Part shown: piece by piece, positions 24,302 through 35,600 of the stretch | Layout: each line of letters begins with the position of its first letter | How positions within the stretch are numbered: position 1 is the stretch's first letter | NCBI GenBank assembly: GCA_029783825.1 | Contig: JAREIK010002415.1 | Location: 794,506-858,505, forward strand | Direction: 5' to 3' | Length of the DNA: 64,000 bases | Source of the DNA: Sapria himalayana | Lineage: Eukaryota; Streptophyta; Magnoliopsida; Malpighiales; Rafflesiaceae | The notes under the pieces: generated by a model | What the model was told of the DNA's origin: nothing | The model's database searches: none | Seen by the model: only the letters and a program-made list of their open reading frames with translations | Position numbers and translations under genes: made by a program

Positions 24302-27300
24302 TAGAGGTGTCAAACGAGTCATGCCGGAGTGGCCCGGTAGGGTTTTAAACTGCCCAACCATGCTATCGTGCCGAGCCAGGCACGAGACGGTTACTGTACC
24401 TTGCCGTGCCTAGCCCTGCATGGTTTCTTCATGCCATGCACGACACAACTATTTTTTTATCGTGCTGGGTCAGGCCCGTACGTGCCGATTTAAAAAAATA
24501 ATTTTTTTTATTTTTTTGTTTATAATATTTATATAATTATAAAATATAAATTAGATAATATTTAAATTATAATTTGTAAATATTTGAATAGTTATAAAAT
24601 TTATTTTTTTATGTATTTGTTTTAATTATGTATTAATTAGTTTAATTGATTATAATTTATTAGAATTAAATTTTAGATTTTTTATTGAAATTCTTAAACA
24701 CAAAAATAAAATAAACATAAATTTTTTTAACAAAAATGACAAAATCACAAAGCCAAACACTCAAACCAAAGCAACTACAATGTAAATAAAAATAAGTACA
24801 AAACAATGAAATCAAAAATCAGAATCAAGCATAACTCATAAGCATAAGCATAACTATAACATAAGTATCGCTGTCGGCATGTCGCAATCCCGCAATCATT
24901 AACCATAAGGCATCAAGTGGCAACCTCAACAATAATCCATTGGCGTATTATTATCATCCTCAACCTCAATATCAAAATCACTATCATATGGATCATCATC
25001 AGCAATCAACTCCCCCGCTTTCACTATAGTCCTTGTCCTAGAACGATCATGGATACTAAACCTCGAATTCTCCCAACCCTTCATGCATGCTAAAGCCACA
25101 ATAATATTTAGATGTAATCTCGATCTTCTATCCGAAATCACATTCATTACAATAGAAAAATTAGACTCCAATGTTATGCTCGACACCGGATGAGTCAGTA
25201 GATCCCATGTCATCTTAGATAGCACGAGAAAGGTGGGCTCATATGATTTCCACCACTGTAATATATCAAGATACTCAGTATCATGAAGTGATAGGATTGA
25301 GCAGTAATCAGTATCTATGTACTAAGAAAGCTCACTCTTATTCGATGGTCCACCCCATCATTTCCCCATCACTAACTGAATGGAAAAATTATTATTTCTG
25401 AATATGGTATCCATGTTCATACTAACAGTCTCACTACTACCATCATCATACCTAGAATCGTAGTATGTGAAAAGGTCAGTCAACTTCTCATGAATTAACC
25501 CTTAAGGTGGGTTTTCCAAGTTATTGTACGAGGAAATATAAGTCAAAATGTTATCTACCCCTTCCACCTTAACCTTAGGATCCATGCATGCAGCAAGGTA
25601 ATAAAGAGATGGAATGGTGGACTAGTACTTTAAGTATTTGGTTTCCATCTCTAATATGATATGACTAAATGTCGGGTCAATTCGATACTTCCTAAACATG
25701 CTACTAATGTTGCATATGTATCTGAGTGCAATGCAAGTCGTGAGAGTATAAACTGACGAACACATGTTCGTTGTATCATAAAAAATCTTTAAGAATTTCA
25801 TAAATAAAATTCGTGTAGCCCAGTTAGTGTCGTCAATAACAAGTCATCACTCTTACTATTGACGTAGTCAGATTTCACATGTTCGTATTCAACACATGAC
25901 TCCAACATCAGGTACGTGTAATTCCAATGGTGTCTCACATTCGATTAGAATTTCTTCTTAAAATTTACAGTCAAATAGAGACTACCAAACTCATATTATT
26001 TGTGAGGCAAGCAAATATATTTTAGTGAGTTATGTATGTTATCCAAAGCGGGGGAACACACCTTCATCCCAGCTTGTATAATCAAGTTAATCACGTGTCA
26101 CTTGCATCTGACGTAGAAAATCTCTCCTAATGGTACATCTCTAATATTCCTAACAAACATGTTAATCATTTCTCCATTATTAGATGCATTATCGAATGTG
26201 ATACTAAAAATTTTATTTTGAATTTTATATTCTCTAAAGATCTTCATCATGCACTCAAAAATATTCGGGTCATCATGAGGATGTAGAACTCAGAGAATCC
26301 TAAATTATTTTTATTCATAGTCCATTTAGAATCTACATAGTGATCGGTGAGACATGCATAAGATGAATCATCGTGACTAGTCTAAATATCGGGCATCGCG
26401 AATGCCACTCCACTATATGCCATAAATTCATTAATTATTATTTGTTTTTCTAACTTATAAAATTTTAGAATGTCGTTACTAGATGTGGATCTAGGAATCC
26501 TACGATAAGCATGCTGAAAATATGTCTGCATGATGCTCACTATCCTTTGATCTTCCGAAAATTTGATCGGAAGACCTATCAATGTGATAAGTTTGCTCAT
26601 GTCTTCCCTACCCAACTCGCTGCGGTATATGAAGGGGGTAAACATTTAGACTAAACTGGATCCAGCCTCTAAAAATACACTTCTAAGTTGGGTTTGCCTA
26701 GGATCTAATGCACAATATTTTTTTGTGCATATTTCGGTATGCCTCATTAGGTGCCCAGTCCCAAACACATTTTTATAAGTAAAAATTTTCTTATAATATT
26801 TGCACAGTGTTGTTTCTTCTTCCTCACTCCTAGTAATTTTTTTATTTTATTATATTAAAATGAGTTCAAACTACAGAAGTCTAGTTTTTTTTTAGTTGTC
26901 TGGGTTGAGACGATCGGAAAAACAAAAGTTTTAGCAGCCTCGAACCTTTGTATAAGATTTTTATTTTCTAAATTTAAATTAATTTCATTAATATTTGTCA
27001 TTTTTTTGATTTTTTTAGACAAGAGGATAGATTAAAGAGTTGAGAGAGAGAGTAAAAAATTAATTATATTTAAATATTATGTTAAGACTTAAGAATTTTA
27101 GTTAATTAATTAAAAAAATAAAAATACTCATAAATCAGTGTAAAGGTAAATCACGTGCAAAAAATTCCAACTTCCAAAGCCAAGCCCGAGATGCGAGTCC
27201 CAAAAATCCAAGCCAAAATCCCGAGAGAGAGAATATTAGGAGAGAGATATGAGAGAGTATGAGAATTTATATTTTTGAAAAACATAAAAATTAGAGGCGG

Positions 27301-27779
27301 CGGGCTTTTATAGAATAATATTAAGAAATTTTTTAAAAAAGTATCTTTTTATTATTTTATTGATTTTTTTGGGGCAAAATCATGTGGGCCATCGGATTCT
27401 GCCCCATAGCCGTTGGAGGCGAAATCCAATAGCTAAAATTTAAATTTTTTTTTATTTTTTCTTAAATTTTGAATAGTTGGGGATTGGGGGGGGAGGGGAT
27501 GGAAAATGGAAATGGACCTGGGCTTGGGTGCTTTCCGGAATCGTCGGGCTCAGCTTCTATCAATGGGGCAGTTTCTCGGCTCGTGCCGAGGTATAGTGTT
27601 GGGCTAGGCACAACACGAGGCCTGATTGGCCTCGGCACGGCATGGCATGGTTCGTGTCGTGGACAGGCATCGCACGTGCATGGGCACGAGAAATTCCCAT
27701 GCCGTGATGGGCCAGGCACGACCGAATCATGTCGTGCCTCGTGCCGGGTCATGCCAGCCCGGCCCGGTTGACACTTCTA
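24302..27779 (-). mobile_element. hAT element B, 3.48 kb, inserted in copia pol
   Basis: The ends are TAGAGGTGTCAAACGAGTC (24302) and an inverted GGTTGACACTTCTA (ending 27779). Flanks are GTACAATT (24294-24301) and GTACCATT (27780-27787), seven of eight identical. Ends are GC-rich with decayed GCACGG words; the middle holds a minus-strand transposase relic closely similar to that of hAT element A. The copia reading continues across the insertion (KTWKL before, VYKIKYDSNDQVK after). Confidence 0.93.
24926..26840 (-). pseudogene. hAT transposase relic of element B
   Basis: On the minus strand the BED-finger zone near 26720-26820 reads LCKYYKK then GTGHLMRHTE, so the second Cys of the CKYC pair seen in element A is lost. 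An N-terminal block at 26382-26645 and the core region near 25900-26240 align with element A. The C-terminal dimerisation domain is open from 24926 to 25225 with SDRRSRLHLN, CMKGWENSRFSIHDR and an acidic tail. Stops and frame changes separate the blocks. Confidence 0.87.
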
Positions 27780-27787
27780 GTACCATT

Positions 27788-29742
27788 ACTACTAGGAAGA
27801 AAAGTCATTTATAATAAATGAGTTTACAAGATCAAGTATGATAGCAATGATCAAGTAAAATCATATCATGTAAGATTGGTGGTAAAGTGATATGTTCAGA
27901 AAGAAGATATTGACTTCAATGAAATTTTGGTCTTGATGGTTTGTCTTGCAACAATCAAAGTAGTAATAAATTTGTGTGTTATATTTGATTTATATTTGGA
28001 GTAATGGGATGTTAAAAATATATTTTTTTATTGAGAAATTGAAGAATAAAATCATATGTTCCAACCATAATATTTACTAAACATGTAAAGAGAACTTAGT
28101 TTATTAGTTGAACAAGTTTCTATATGGTATGAAACAGACACTGAGATGTTAGTATGAGAGATTTTATTCCTTTATTATTATCCTTGGGTATAATAGAAAG
28201 ACTTATAAATCATTGTATGTACTACAAGAGGTTTGAGGATGAAAATAATTTTATCATTTTTTTATTATACATGAATGACATTATGGTAGCAGCCTTCAAT
28301 AATTTTTGAATCCAATAATTGAAAGTACAGTTGGCTAGGGAGTCTGATATAAATGACTTGGGACTAACAAATAAGATTCTAAGAATACAGATTTATCAAG
28401 ATAACAGCAATAGGAAGATTTGGATTTCTCAAGAAAACTACTTTAACAAAATTTTGAGACACTATAAGTCAATTCTACCTTACTTCTTATTAATTTCAAG
28501 TTATACTCACGTATGTGTCATAACATAGAAGAAAGAGGAAGAAGATATCTTGAGCACTATATGCATCAACAGTGAGAAGTTTAATATTTGCAGTGATTTG
28601 TATAAGACCAAACATTGCACAAGCAATAAAAATAGTTAATCAATTCATGACAAACAATGGCATAGAATAGTACTATTAATAAGATTCTTAGATATATTAG
28701 AGAAACTTCAAATATTATATTATATTATATTATGGATGTTTAGAGTTAGACCTTATTGTTAGATGATATGTTGATGAAGACTAGAGATGTCATAGGCCAG
28801 GCCTAGCATGATTCAGTCGTGCTTAGGCCAGCACGACATGCTACAATGCAATGCTCGAGCCCATGCTAGGCACACCCTTAGCACCAGTCATGCCATGTCG
28901 GGCCAAGAGATTTTGGCCCGCATGCCGTGCCAGGCACATGGGCACAACATGGGTGACCACGCATCGAACATGGTCACGATTAGGGAACGACGAGCTGATG
29001 CCTAACGGGTGAGGCTCGGTGAGCCCCAACAAGGCGACGGTGGTGCCGAAACCATAATTTTTTTAAAAATTAGGGTTTTGGTCCAACTCGAACTAGGCCG
29101 AACCAGCCCGAACCGCGCCAAATTTTAGGTCGCGAGCCCATGTCAGGACTGACCTCCAATTAATCATGCCATTCCTGACACGACATGGTACTGCAGCATG
29201 TCGTGCATGGTAGACACGCCAACCTAGTTGGATTAGAAAAAACCAAGCTGTGCTAGCCCAGCCCGACCCATTTGACACCTCTAATGCAAACTATGCTAGG
29301 GATATTAATAATAAGAAGTCTACCTCTAGCTATGTTTTTATTCTTATTAGAAGAGATGTAAATTGAGTTTCAAAATTATAGTCTATTATATTGACTTCTA
29401 CGATAGAAGCATAATATTTTATAACTATTCAATGTAATAAAGATTTAATCTGGTTACAGTTGTTATTGGAAGAGTTTGGACACAAATAAAATAAAGTTAT
29501 TTTTTTGTGATAGTTATAGTATTTTATACTTAGCAAAAAAAGCAATATTTCACTCGAAAATAAGACATATCAGCGTACAATATCATTTTGTATAAGAGAA
29601 AATTGACGAATAAAATGTGGATATCCAAAAGATTCACACTATTGAGAACATAGGAGATATTTCAACAAACCGATCAATACTGACAAGTTTGAATAGTATA
29701 GAACTTGATACGGTTTAGCAAGAATATAAGAAAACATAGATA
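27788..29742 (+). pseudogene. Copia reverse transcriptase and RNase H relic (family B, second part)
   Basis: After the hAT insertion the frame resumes with VYKIKYDSNDQVKSYHVRL, then FNEILVLMVCLATIKVV near 27920. The catalytic YVDD site has become YMNDI near 28270. QLARESDINDLGL follows at 28325. RNase H ends with the recognisable CDSYSILYLAKKAIFHSKIR near 29510-29570, then HISVQYHF and KIHTIENIGD, as at the C-terminus of copia polyproteins. A 502-bp hAT element interrupts it at 28782. Confidence 0.87.
28782..29283. mobile_element. Non-autonomous hAT element, 502 bp, in copia RNase H
   Basis: The left end is TAGAGATGTCATAGGCC and the right end CCCATTTGACACCTCTA. Flanks ATGAAGAC (28774-28781) and ATGCAAAC (29284-29291) agree at six of eight positions. 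GC-rich with GGCACGGC-type words partly decayed to CATG. No coding capacity. Confidence 0.88.
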
Positions 29743-29973
29743 TGTAAGAATGATGATTTTCATGTGTGAGATTTCCAACTTTTCACATTGGAAATCCATT
29801 TGAGATTTCCAACTTTTTATTCTATAAAAGGAGGTTCCTCCCCCTCCTTGAAATATATCTTAATATCAATTCCCTTTTAGCTTGTATTTCTTTTATTGTA
29901 TTGTTTATTTTATTATCTTAGGGTTAAATTTTTAATTTTTCCAATAATTATTGTTGATTCTATTTTTATAACA
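29743..29973 (+). repeat. 3' LTR of the plus-strand copia, 231 bp
   Basis: It starts TGTAAGAATGATG and ends TTTTTATAACA. It contains TTCTATAAAAGGAGG (TATA box) and the AATTCCCTTTTAGCTTGTATTTC word shared with the LTRs at 20785 and 56214. Confidence 0.85.
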
Positions 29974-29978
29974 CTAAA

Positions 29979-30752
29979 CATATATAATCATATATAGTAT
30001 ATAAAAGAATATGTTTTTTTTTGAAATGTATTACATCTAGTTTTATTTTCAAAAATAAATTATAAACAATATACATATATAACCATGTACTATATATATA
30101 GTATAAGTTACATGAATACCTTATACTTGGTTAACTTATACATTTAACACATGTAGTATATGTTTAATGTATATAGTATACATTCAATGTATATGTATAA
30201 ACTAGAATACACATTAAACTAATAAGTCCTTATACCTTGTTTTTCTAAAAGCTAATTTCCAAAGTAGTTTTGGAATTATTTTTTTTTTGATTTTATAATA
30301 CTTATGTGGACTAGAGTTAAGTGTATTTTTAGTTTTAACTTTTTAATGCACCCAAAAGTATATATTTTTTTAAATATAAAATGTTCTGGTTTTGTTTTTT
30401 TTTATATTTTCGTTTGAGTATATGAAAACATAATTTTTCTCTAGAAAAAAATGATATACAATTTGATTTACTTGAGGCATCAGCTCACACAAATAATAAT
30501 ATGTAAAATTGTTGATGAAATATGTTTGCTATTAACGGCCATTTTCCTAACAAAACAATTAAAAAAGAAAATAAATATTAGTTCATAAAATAGGCCTAGA
30601 TAAAATACTTTTTGACAAAATTAAAAAATACAAAATTTAATATGGTTTCATTAACAAAAAGTAAACAAAATATATTAAAAAAAACACCGTGTTTTTTGGA
30701 ATGAACTTGAACAAAAGATTGAACACCATTTTTATATCAAACAAATAAATAT
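29979..30752. other. AT-rich sequence with TATA-like palindromes
   Basis: The first part (to about 30240) consists of alternating words such as GTATATAGTATACATTC. The remainder is plain AT-rich DNA. It leads up to the Mutator-like element, whose target duplication occupies 30744-30752. Confidence 0.4.
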
Positions 30753-31010
30753 GGGAGAATTATGCTTTGGGTGTTTCCCCAGAAATTTTTAACATTTATA
30801 AACTAAAATTTAAATATTTTTAAAAGTCACAAAACTAAAAATAAATAAAAAATAAGGACACCCAAATTCGTAAGTCCTAAACTATACCTCCATCACCCTC
30901 GCCCCTAGCCCTCGCTCTCGCCCGTCTGCCCTCACCTCTCGCCCCACTCTTCCCACCCCTCTCCCCCCACTCTTCCCACCCCTCTCCCCCCGCCCGTCTC
31001 CACGAACTCC

Positions 31011-31690
31011 TTCGTGGAGCTCCAGTGAATTCGACGTGAAGCTCTAGTGAGTTCCTTCATGAAGCTCCAACGAGCTAGACGAGCTCTCTCGTGGAGCTCG
31101 TGGAGTTCCATCGAGCTCACTGGAGCTCCATCGTGGAGCTCGACAAAACTCCATGAGCTCCACGATGGAGCTCGTGGAATTTCGTCGAGCTCCTCAATGG
31201 TGCTCGAGGAGTTACAGTGAGCTCCTTCGTGGAGCTCCTTAGAGCTCCAGCGAGCTCAACGTGGAGCTCATTGGAGTTCCTCGAGCTCCATTGTCGAGCT
31301 CCAGTGAGCTCCACAATCAAGATCACTAGGACTTGACGGAGTTCCTCAAGCTCAACAAAGGAGCTTGACGGAGCTCCTTCGTGATGCTCGTGGAGTTCCG
31401 TCGAGCTCCATTCGTCGAGCTCCACAAAGGATCTCCTCGAGCTCTAGTGTGCTCGATGTGGAGCTCCTTGAGCTCCATTGTGGAGCTTGGCGGAACTACT
31501 TGAAAGAGCTCGTCAAGTTCTAGTGAGCTCGATCGTGAGGCTCACTAGAGCTCAACGAGCTCCTTCGTGGATCTCCAGCGAGTTCCAAGTGGAGCTCACT
31601 AGAGTTCGACAAGCTCCCTCATGAAGCTCGTAGAGTTACATCAAGCTTCACAATGGAGCTCGAGGAGCTCCAGTGAGCTCCACGAAGGAG
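31011..31690. repeat. GAGCTC-rich short palindromic repeat array
   Basis: Words such as GTGGAGCTC, GAGCTCCA, CTCGTGGAGTTCC and CTCCTTCGTGGAGCTCC recur throughout in both orientations at irregular spacing of about 10 to 20 bp. Open frames across it on both strands are repeat artefacts. It forms the centre of the Mutator-like element. Confidence 0.9.
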
Positions 31691-31788
31691 CTCGTGTAGA
31701 CGGGTGGGGGGAGAGGGACAGAGAGAAAGGGGTGAGAGATGAAGACAAACAGGCGAGTGCGAGGGCGAGGGCAAGGGTGAGGAAAGAA

Positions 31789-31843
31789 GGCGTGGGCGAG
31801 GGCGTGGGCGAGGGCGTGGGCGAGGGCGTGGGCGAGGGCGTGG
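31789..31843. repeat. 12-bp minisatellite GGCGTGGGCGAG, about 4.6 copies
   Basis: Perfect units start at 31789, 31801, 31813 and 31825, with a partial unit from 31837. It lies in the G-rich arm of the Mutator-like element. Confidence 0.95.
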
Positions 31844-32061
31844 TCAGGGGCAAGGGGCGAGGGGCAGGGCTAGGACAAGTGAGGGGCAAGGGATAGGGCG
31901 AGGGAGAGACAATGAGTATGAGAAAGGATAGTTTATGACTTACAAATTTGGGGGTATTATTTTTAATTTATTTTTAGTTTTGTGATTTTTTTTAAATGAC
32001 AAAAAGTTTAGTTTTAAATTATTAAAAATTTATTGGGAAACACCCCAAAAATAATTCACCC

Positions 32062-32140
32062 AATAGATATACTACTACTTTATATTGATATGTTTAGCAT
32101 TGTGATTGCGATAGGTAGAGAGTTTGATAAATTAGAAATA
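32062..32140 (-). other. Remnant 3' flank of the DUF642 gene
   Basis: Only 79 bp separate the stop codon from the Mutator-like element. An AATATAAAG word near 32085 on the minus strand could act as a weak polyadenylation signal, but no standard AATAAA is present in these 79 bp. Confidence 0.4.
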
Positions 32141-32676
32141 CTAATGGGGTGACAGTAGTGACACATTTACTAGATTCACATTATCAATCACCGGGCCACA
32201 AAGCGAACCTGAGTTGCCATTCCTCATAGAATAGTATGAGCTAAAGAAGGAGATCCGTGTGTGAGTGGACATTGCCTTGAACAAAAGCACGGCGCGCTTG
32301 AATCCGCCTCTTCCGTTGGACTTGTATGCAACTTCAGTCTTATCCTTTCCTGCAGACACAACGACCGCCAGGGATCCGGCACAATAATTTCTGGCGTCGC
32401 CAACACTGACGGCGAGCTCATAAGCCTTGCCAGGCACGGTCCTTACTATCTGGGCAACCGCACTCTCCGGTCCTGCAACAAGTTCTATAGCTCGCCTGCC
32501 ATGCGGCACAGAATAGTGGTTGCTGTCTATGTATTTCACAGCTTTGAGAGACTCCACAACCCACCCAGGCAATGGATCGTGACGGTCTTCAGTGCGGGGT
32601 GGTACGAGGACACCCCAGTCAGTGTTGGGAAACACATACGGACCCTCTTCAAAGTCGCCATTGTTTATCAGGTTCT
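32141..32676 (-). CDS. DUF642 exon 3 (second DUF642 domain)
   Basis: Acceptor ATGCAG at 32682-32677; the exon begins AGAACCTG, which with the last base of exon 2 gives Glu-Asn-Leu. It ends at TAG (32143-32141). It carries the second NGDFE block and the second Cys pair. Confidence 0.93.
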
Positions 32677-35600
32677 CTGCATTTTCTTAAACAAGTTATG
32701 AAAAAGCATTAATGGCATGCTCGATCGAGAAGACGAAAGGATTTATTGAAAGTAATCACCTCCAGTCCGTGTAGGATTAGATAAATGAATCAGTGCGATA
32801 GAATCAATGAGGGGGCCGCAGGCGGGATCTTCTTCAAAACTGGGATTGTGGATGGAGAGATCAATCTGAGCGCCATGAGCTTCAAACCCCCATGCATATG
32901 AATCCCACCCATTCGCACTGTACATTGTCTGCACAGGAAGAATTCCCCAATCTTCGGGCCCCGAATTGTGCCCGGGCGAGACAGAGACATTTAACTTCTC
33001 GTCTTGAGCACACGTGCGGGCCACATTGAAAGTGATTGAGTAGAACCTCCCTCGTGTGACGGTGACCCTCTGTTTGATGGAGGCGTCGTTGCCTAATCTA
33101 ACCGCATGGGCTCCTTCCGGCACTACCAGCAGCATGTCGCCTTGTTTTTGACCTGATTTTATGTACTCGACGAAGCCTGAAACCTCCCAGTCGGGTATGG
33201 CATTCTTTGCCATCACAACCGTTCCATTCATTTGCCATGGTTTTGGGCCGTGCTCGAAGTCCCCATTTGGCAATAAACCTGATTCATTCATTCATTACTC
33301 GAATCAATTTTAGTTTCATGAATGATGAATGTGAACAAATCATGCCCATGATTGCTTATTAGTATTCACTCATCACACACACACACACACACACTGACAC
33401 ACACTTACACACTCACTCTCTCACTCACACACTTGGCATTTTAGTGTAGGAAATTCTATTTTATCACTACAAGAAAAAAATAATTAGTTTTGAAAATTAG
33501 AAATGTCCAATTTCAATTCTAAAATTAGAAATGGAATTTAAACGGATTAAAAATAAAAATGATAAATTATGAAATAATTTGAAATGTGAAAATATAAAAA
33601 TCATTGCTAATTAGCAATGATTTTGGTATTTGTTTTATAATTCCATCGCTAATTAGCGATAGTTTGTTAAATATTTTTTAATTTCATCACAAATTTTGAC
33701 GTGAAGTGAATCGTGGATATGTTGGTGTGGTATTTAGCGATTGAAATTTATGTATCAATGTATTTTTAGAAATAGATTATTTATCAATTTTTACATTTAG
33801 CGATGATAATATTTTCCGTCACTAAATAAAAAATGACATATTTATCCACCATTATATCATTTTAAAAAATTTAGCAAAGGTCATATTTCATCACTAAATT
33901 AAAAATGAAAATAAATTTCGTTGCTAAATTATAATAATTAATTTATCAAAAAATACTTTGAAACGTTAAACAAAGTTAAGATTTGAGAGTTTTTCATTTA
34001 GATTCTAAGTTCGTCCGAATTATTTAGAAATTTTATTTCCTCCAATTATTAATTGATGTGCATTTCATTCATAATTGATATATGAAATTAAGATTTTTAT
34101 TTTATCCCATATGTTTTGTATTTGGGAATAACTATATTTGTGTATTTTGATGTTGTTCAATAATTATAATACTAATTGATAAATTATATATTATATATTT
34201 TTTTCACATACTTGGATTTGTTAAATTTTTGTGTTACCTAATTGAGTTATAAATTTTTTATGTATTTTGTTATTTACCTATAGTTTTGATTATTTTAATT
34301 AATTTAGACTATGTTTGTTTATTAGAATTAGATGAAATATAATAATTTTTAAAAGAATAAGTCATACTAATGGCGCAACTTTAATAATGAATAATTTATA
34401 AATATTATAATAAATACTAAAGGTGCAATAAAATAAATAATACCTCCACTTATTTAATATTTAAAAAATAAAATCATATTGCATGTCACATATGGTATGT
34501 AACTGTGTATACTACATGCTTCAAATAGATTAGTAGATATTTTTATTTAATTATTAATGTTCTCCATTAATAATTGATTTATTTTTGATATTTTTTCATT
34601 GACAAATTTAAATGCATTGACATTGAGAATTTTTTTTTTTATTTATTTCATATAAAATGTGTTTATCTAATTAGTTAGTACTAATTATTAATTTAGAAAT
34701 CAAAAATTATGATATTACAATTTTTTTTTCTTTATTTATATTATTTCATCTAATATAGATAAATATCAAATATTTAGTTTTATGTAAATGATAAAATTAT
34801 AACTTATGTCTTTTAATAAATATCTAAAAAATTGAAGCAACTCACTTATCTCATTTTAATCTAAAAGTATCTAATAATGATGTTATTATAAATATTTTTA
34901 TTAGATTTATGTAATGCAGTAAATATGTTACCATATCTTTATTACAAATAAATCTATATCTACATTATTATAATTCAAAAAATATTTGTGTTGTGTTACA
35001 GAAATGAATAAATATTATATGACCTGATCGTTAATGGATGAATATAAGATTGAAAGATGTATTTTTGGCTAATGACAAGTTTATTAGATTTGCTGAAAAC
35101 CAATCTGAATTTATGGATGAAATGAAAATAAGATACTCATGTAATGATTGTAAATGTCAGAATCAGAATTTCCATGATATGGACACAATACGATTTTATC
35201 TTATAAAAAATAGATTTATTAGAGACTATTATATTTGGTATAAAAATTGAGAAATAATTATGCCATAAATAATAAAGCATTATATGCATTTAAGTGTTGA
35301 TTCAAATGTTGCAATGAAATATGTCAATCCCTGTGATACATGTGAAGTAATGTTGAAGAATATTATTAGTTATTCTTTCAATTCGGATATCATTAACGAT
35401 ATCCCAAAATTATAAGTGAAATAATTTTATGAAATATTGAAAGTATCAGAAAAAGAGATTTGGCTAGGTAATTCATATGGTCGCTCAAAGTTATCTGTGG
35501 TGGTCAAACTCTTGAATTTAAAAGATTAACATTTTTTAGAAAGATATTTTGATGAAATATACGAGTTATTATCTGAATTATTACCAAATAAAAACGTCGT

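Larger units (their letters stand above)
21631..29973 (+). mobile_element. Ty1/copia retrotransposon, family B, with two nested hAT elements
   Basis: The element starts with TGTAATATTAAT at 21631 and ends with ATAACA at 29973. It is flanked by perfect 5-bp duplications CTAAA (21626-21630 and 29974-29978). Domain order on the plus strand is gag, protease, integrase, reverse transcriptase, RNase H, as in Ty1/copia. Without the nested hAT elements (24302-27779 and 28782-29283) it would be about 4.36 kb, almost the same as the relative at 56214-60649. All coding parts carry stops. Confidence 0.93.
30753..32061. mobile_element. Non-autonomous Mutator-like element (MULE) with GC-rich repeat core
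   Basis: Long terminal inverted repeats of about 135 bp (30753-30887 and 31926-32061) begin GGGAGAATTATGC and GGGTGAATTATTT. They share GGTGTTTCCC, AAATTTTTAA, TCACAAAACTAAAAATAAA and AAGTC-TAAACTAT, roughly four fifths identical by eye. Flanks AATAAATAT (30744-30752) and AATAGATAT (32062-32070) agree at eight of nine positions; a 9-bp duplication with long inverted repeats is the signature of Mutator-like elements. There is no transposase. The core is C-rich (30888-31010), then GAGCTC-rich (31011-31690), then G-rich (31691-31925), so the whole element is one large imperfect palindrome. It ends 79 bp beyond the DUF642 stop codon. Confidence 0.88.

Noticed and set aside
30932..31896. Open frames reading ELHE, WSST or GVGE repeats on both strands
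   Set aside because: They are translations of the GAGCTC and GGCGTGGGCGAG repeats in the Mutator-like element, with no start context, domain or conservation.
32261..32701. 146-residue plus-strand open frame
   Set aside because: It is antisense to DUF642 exon 3 and its short intron, with no recognisable domain.
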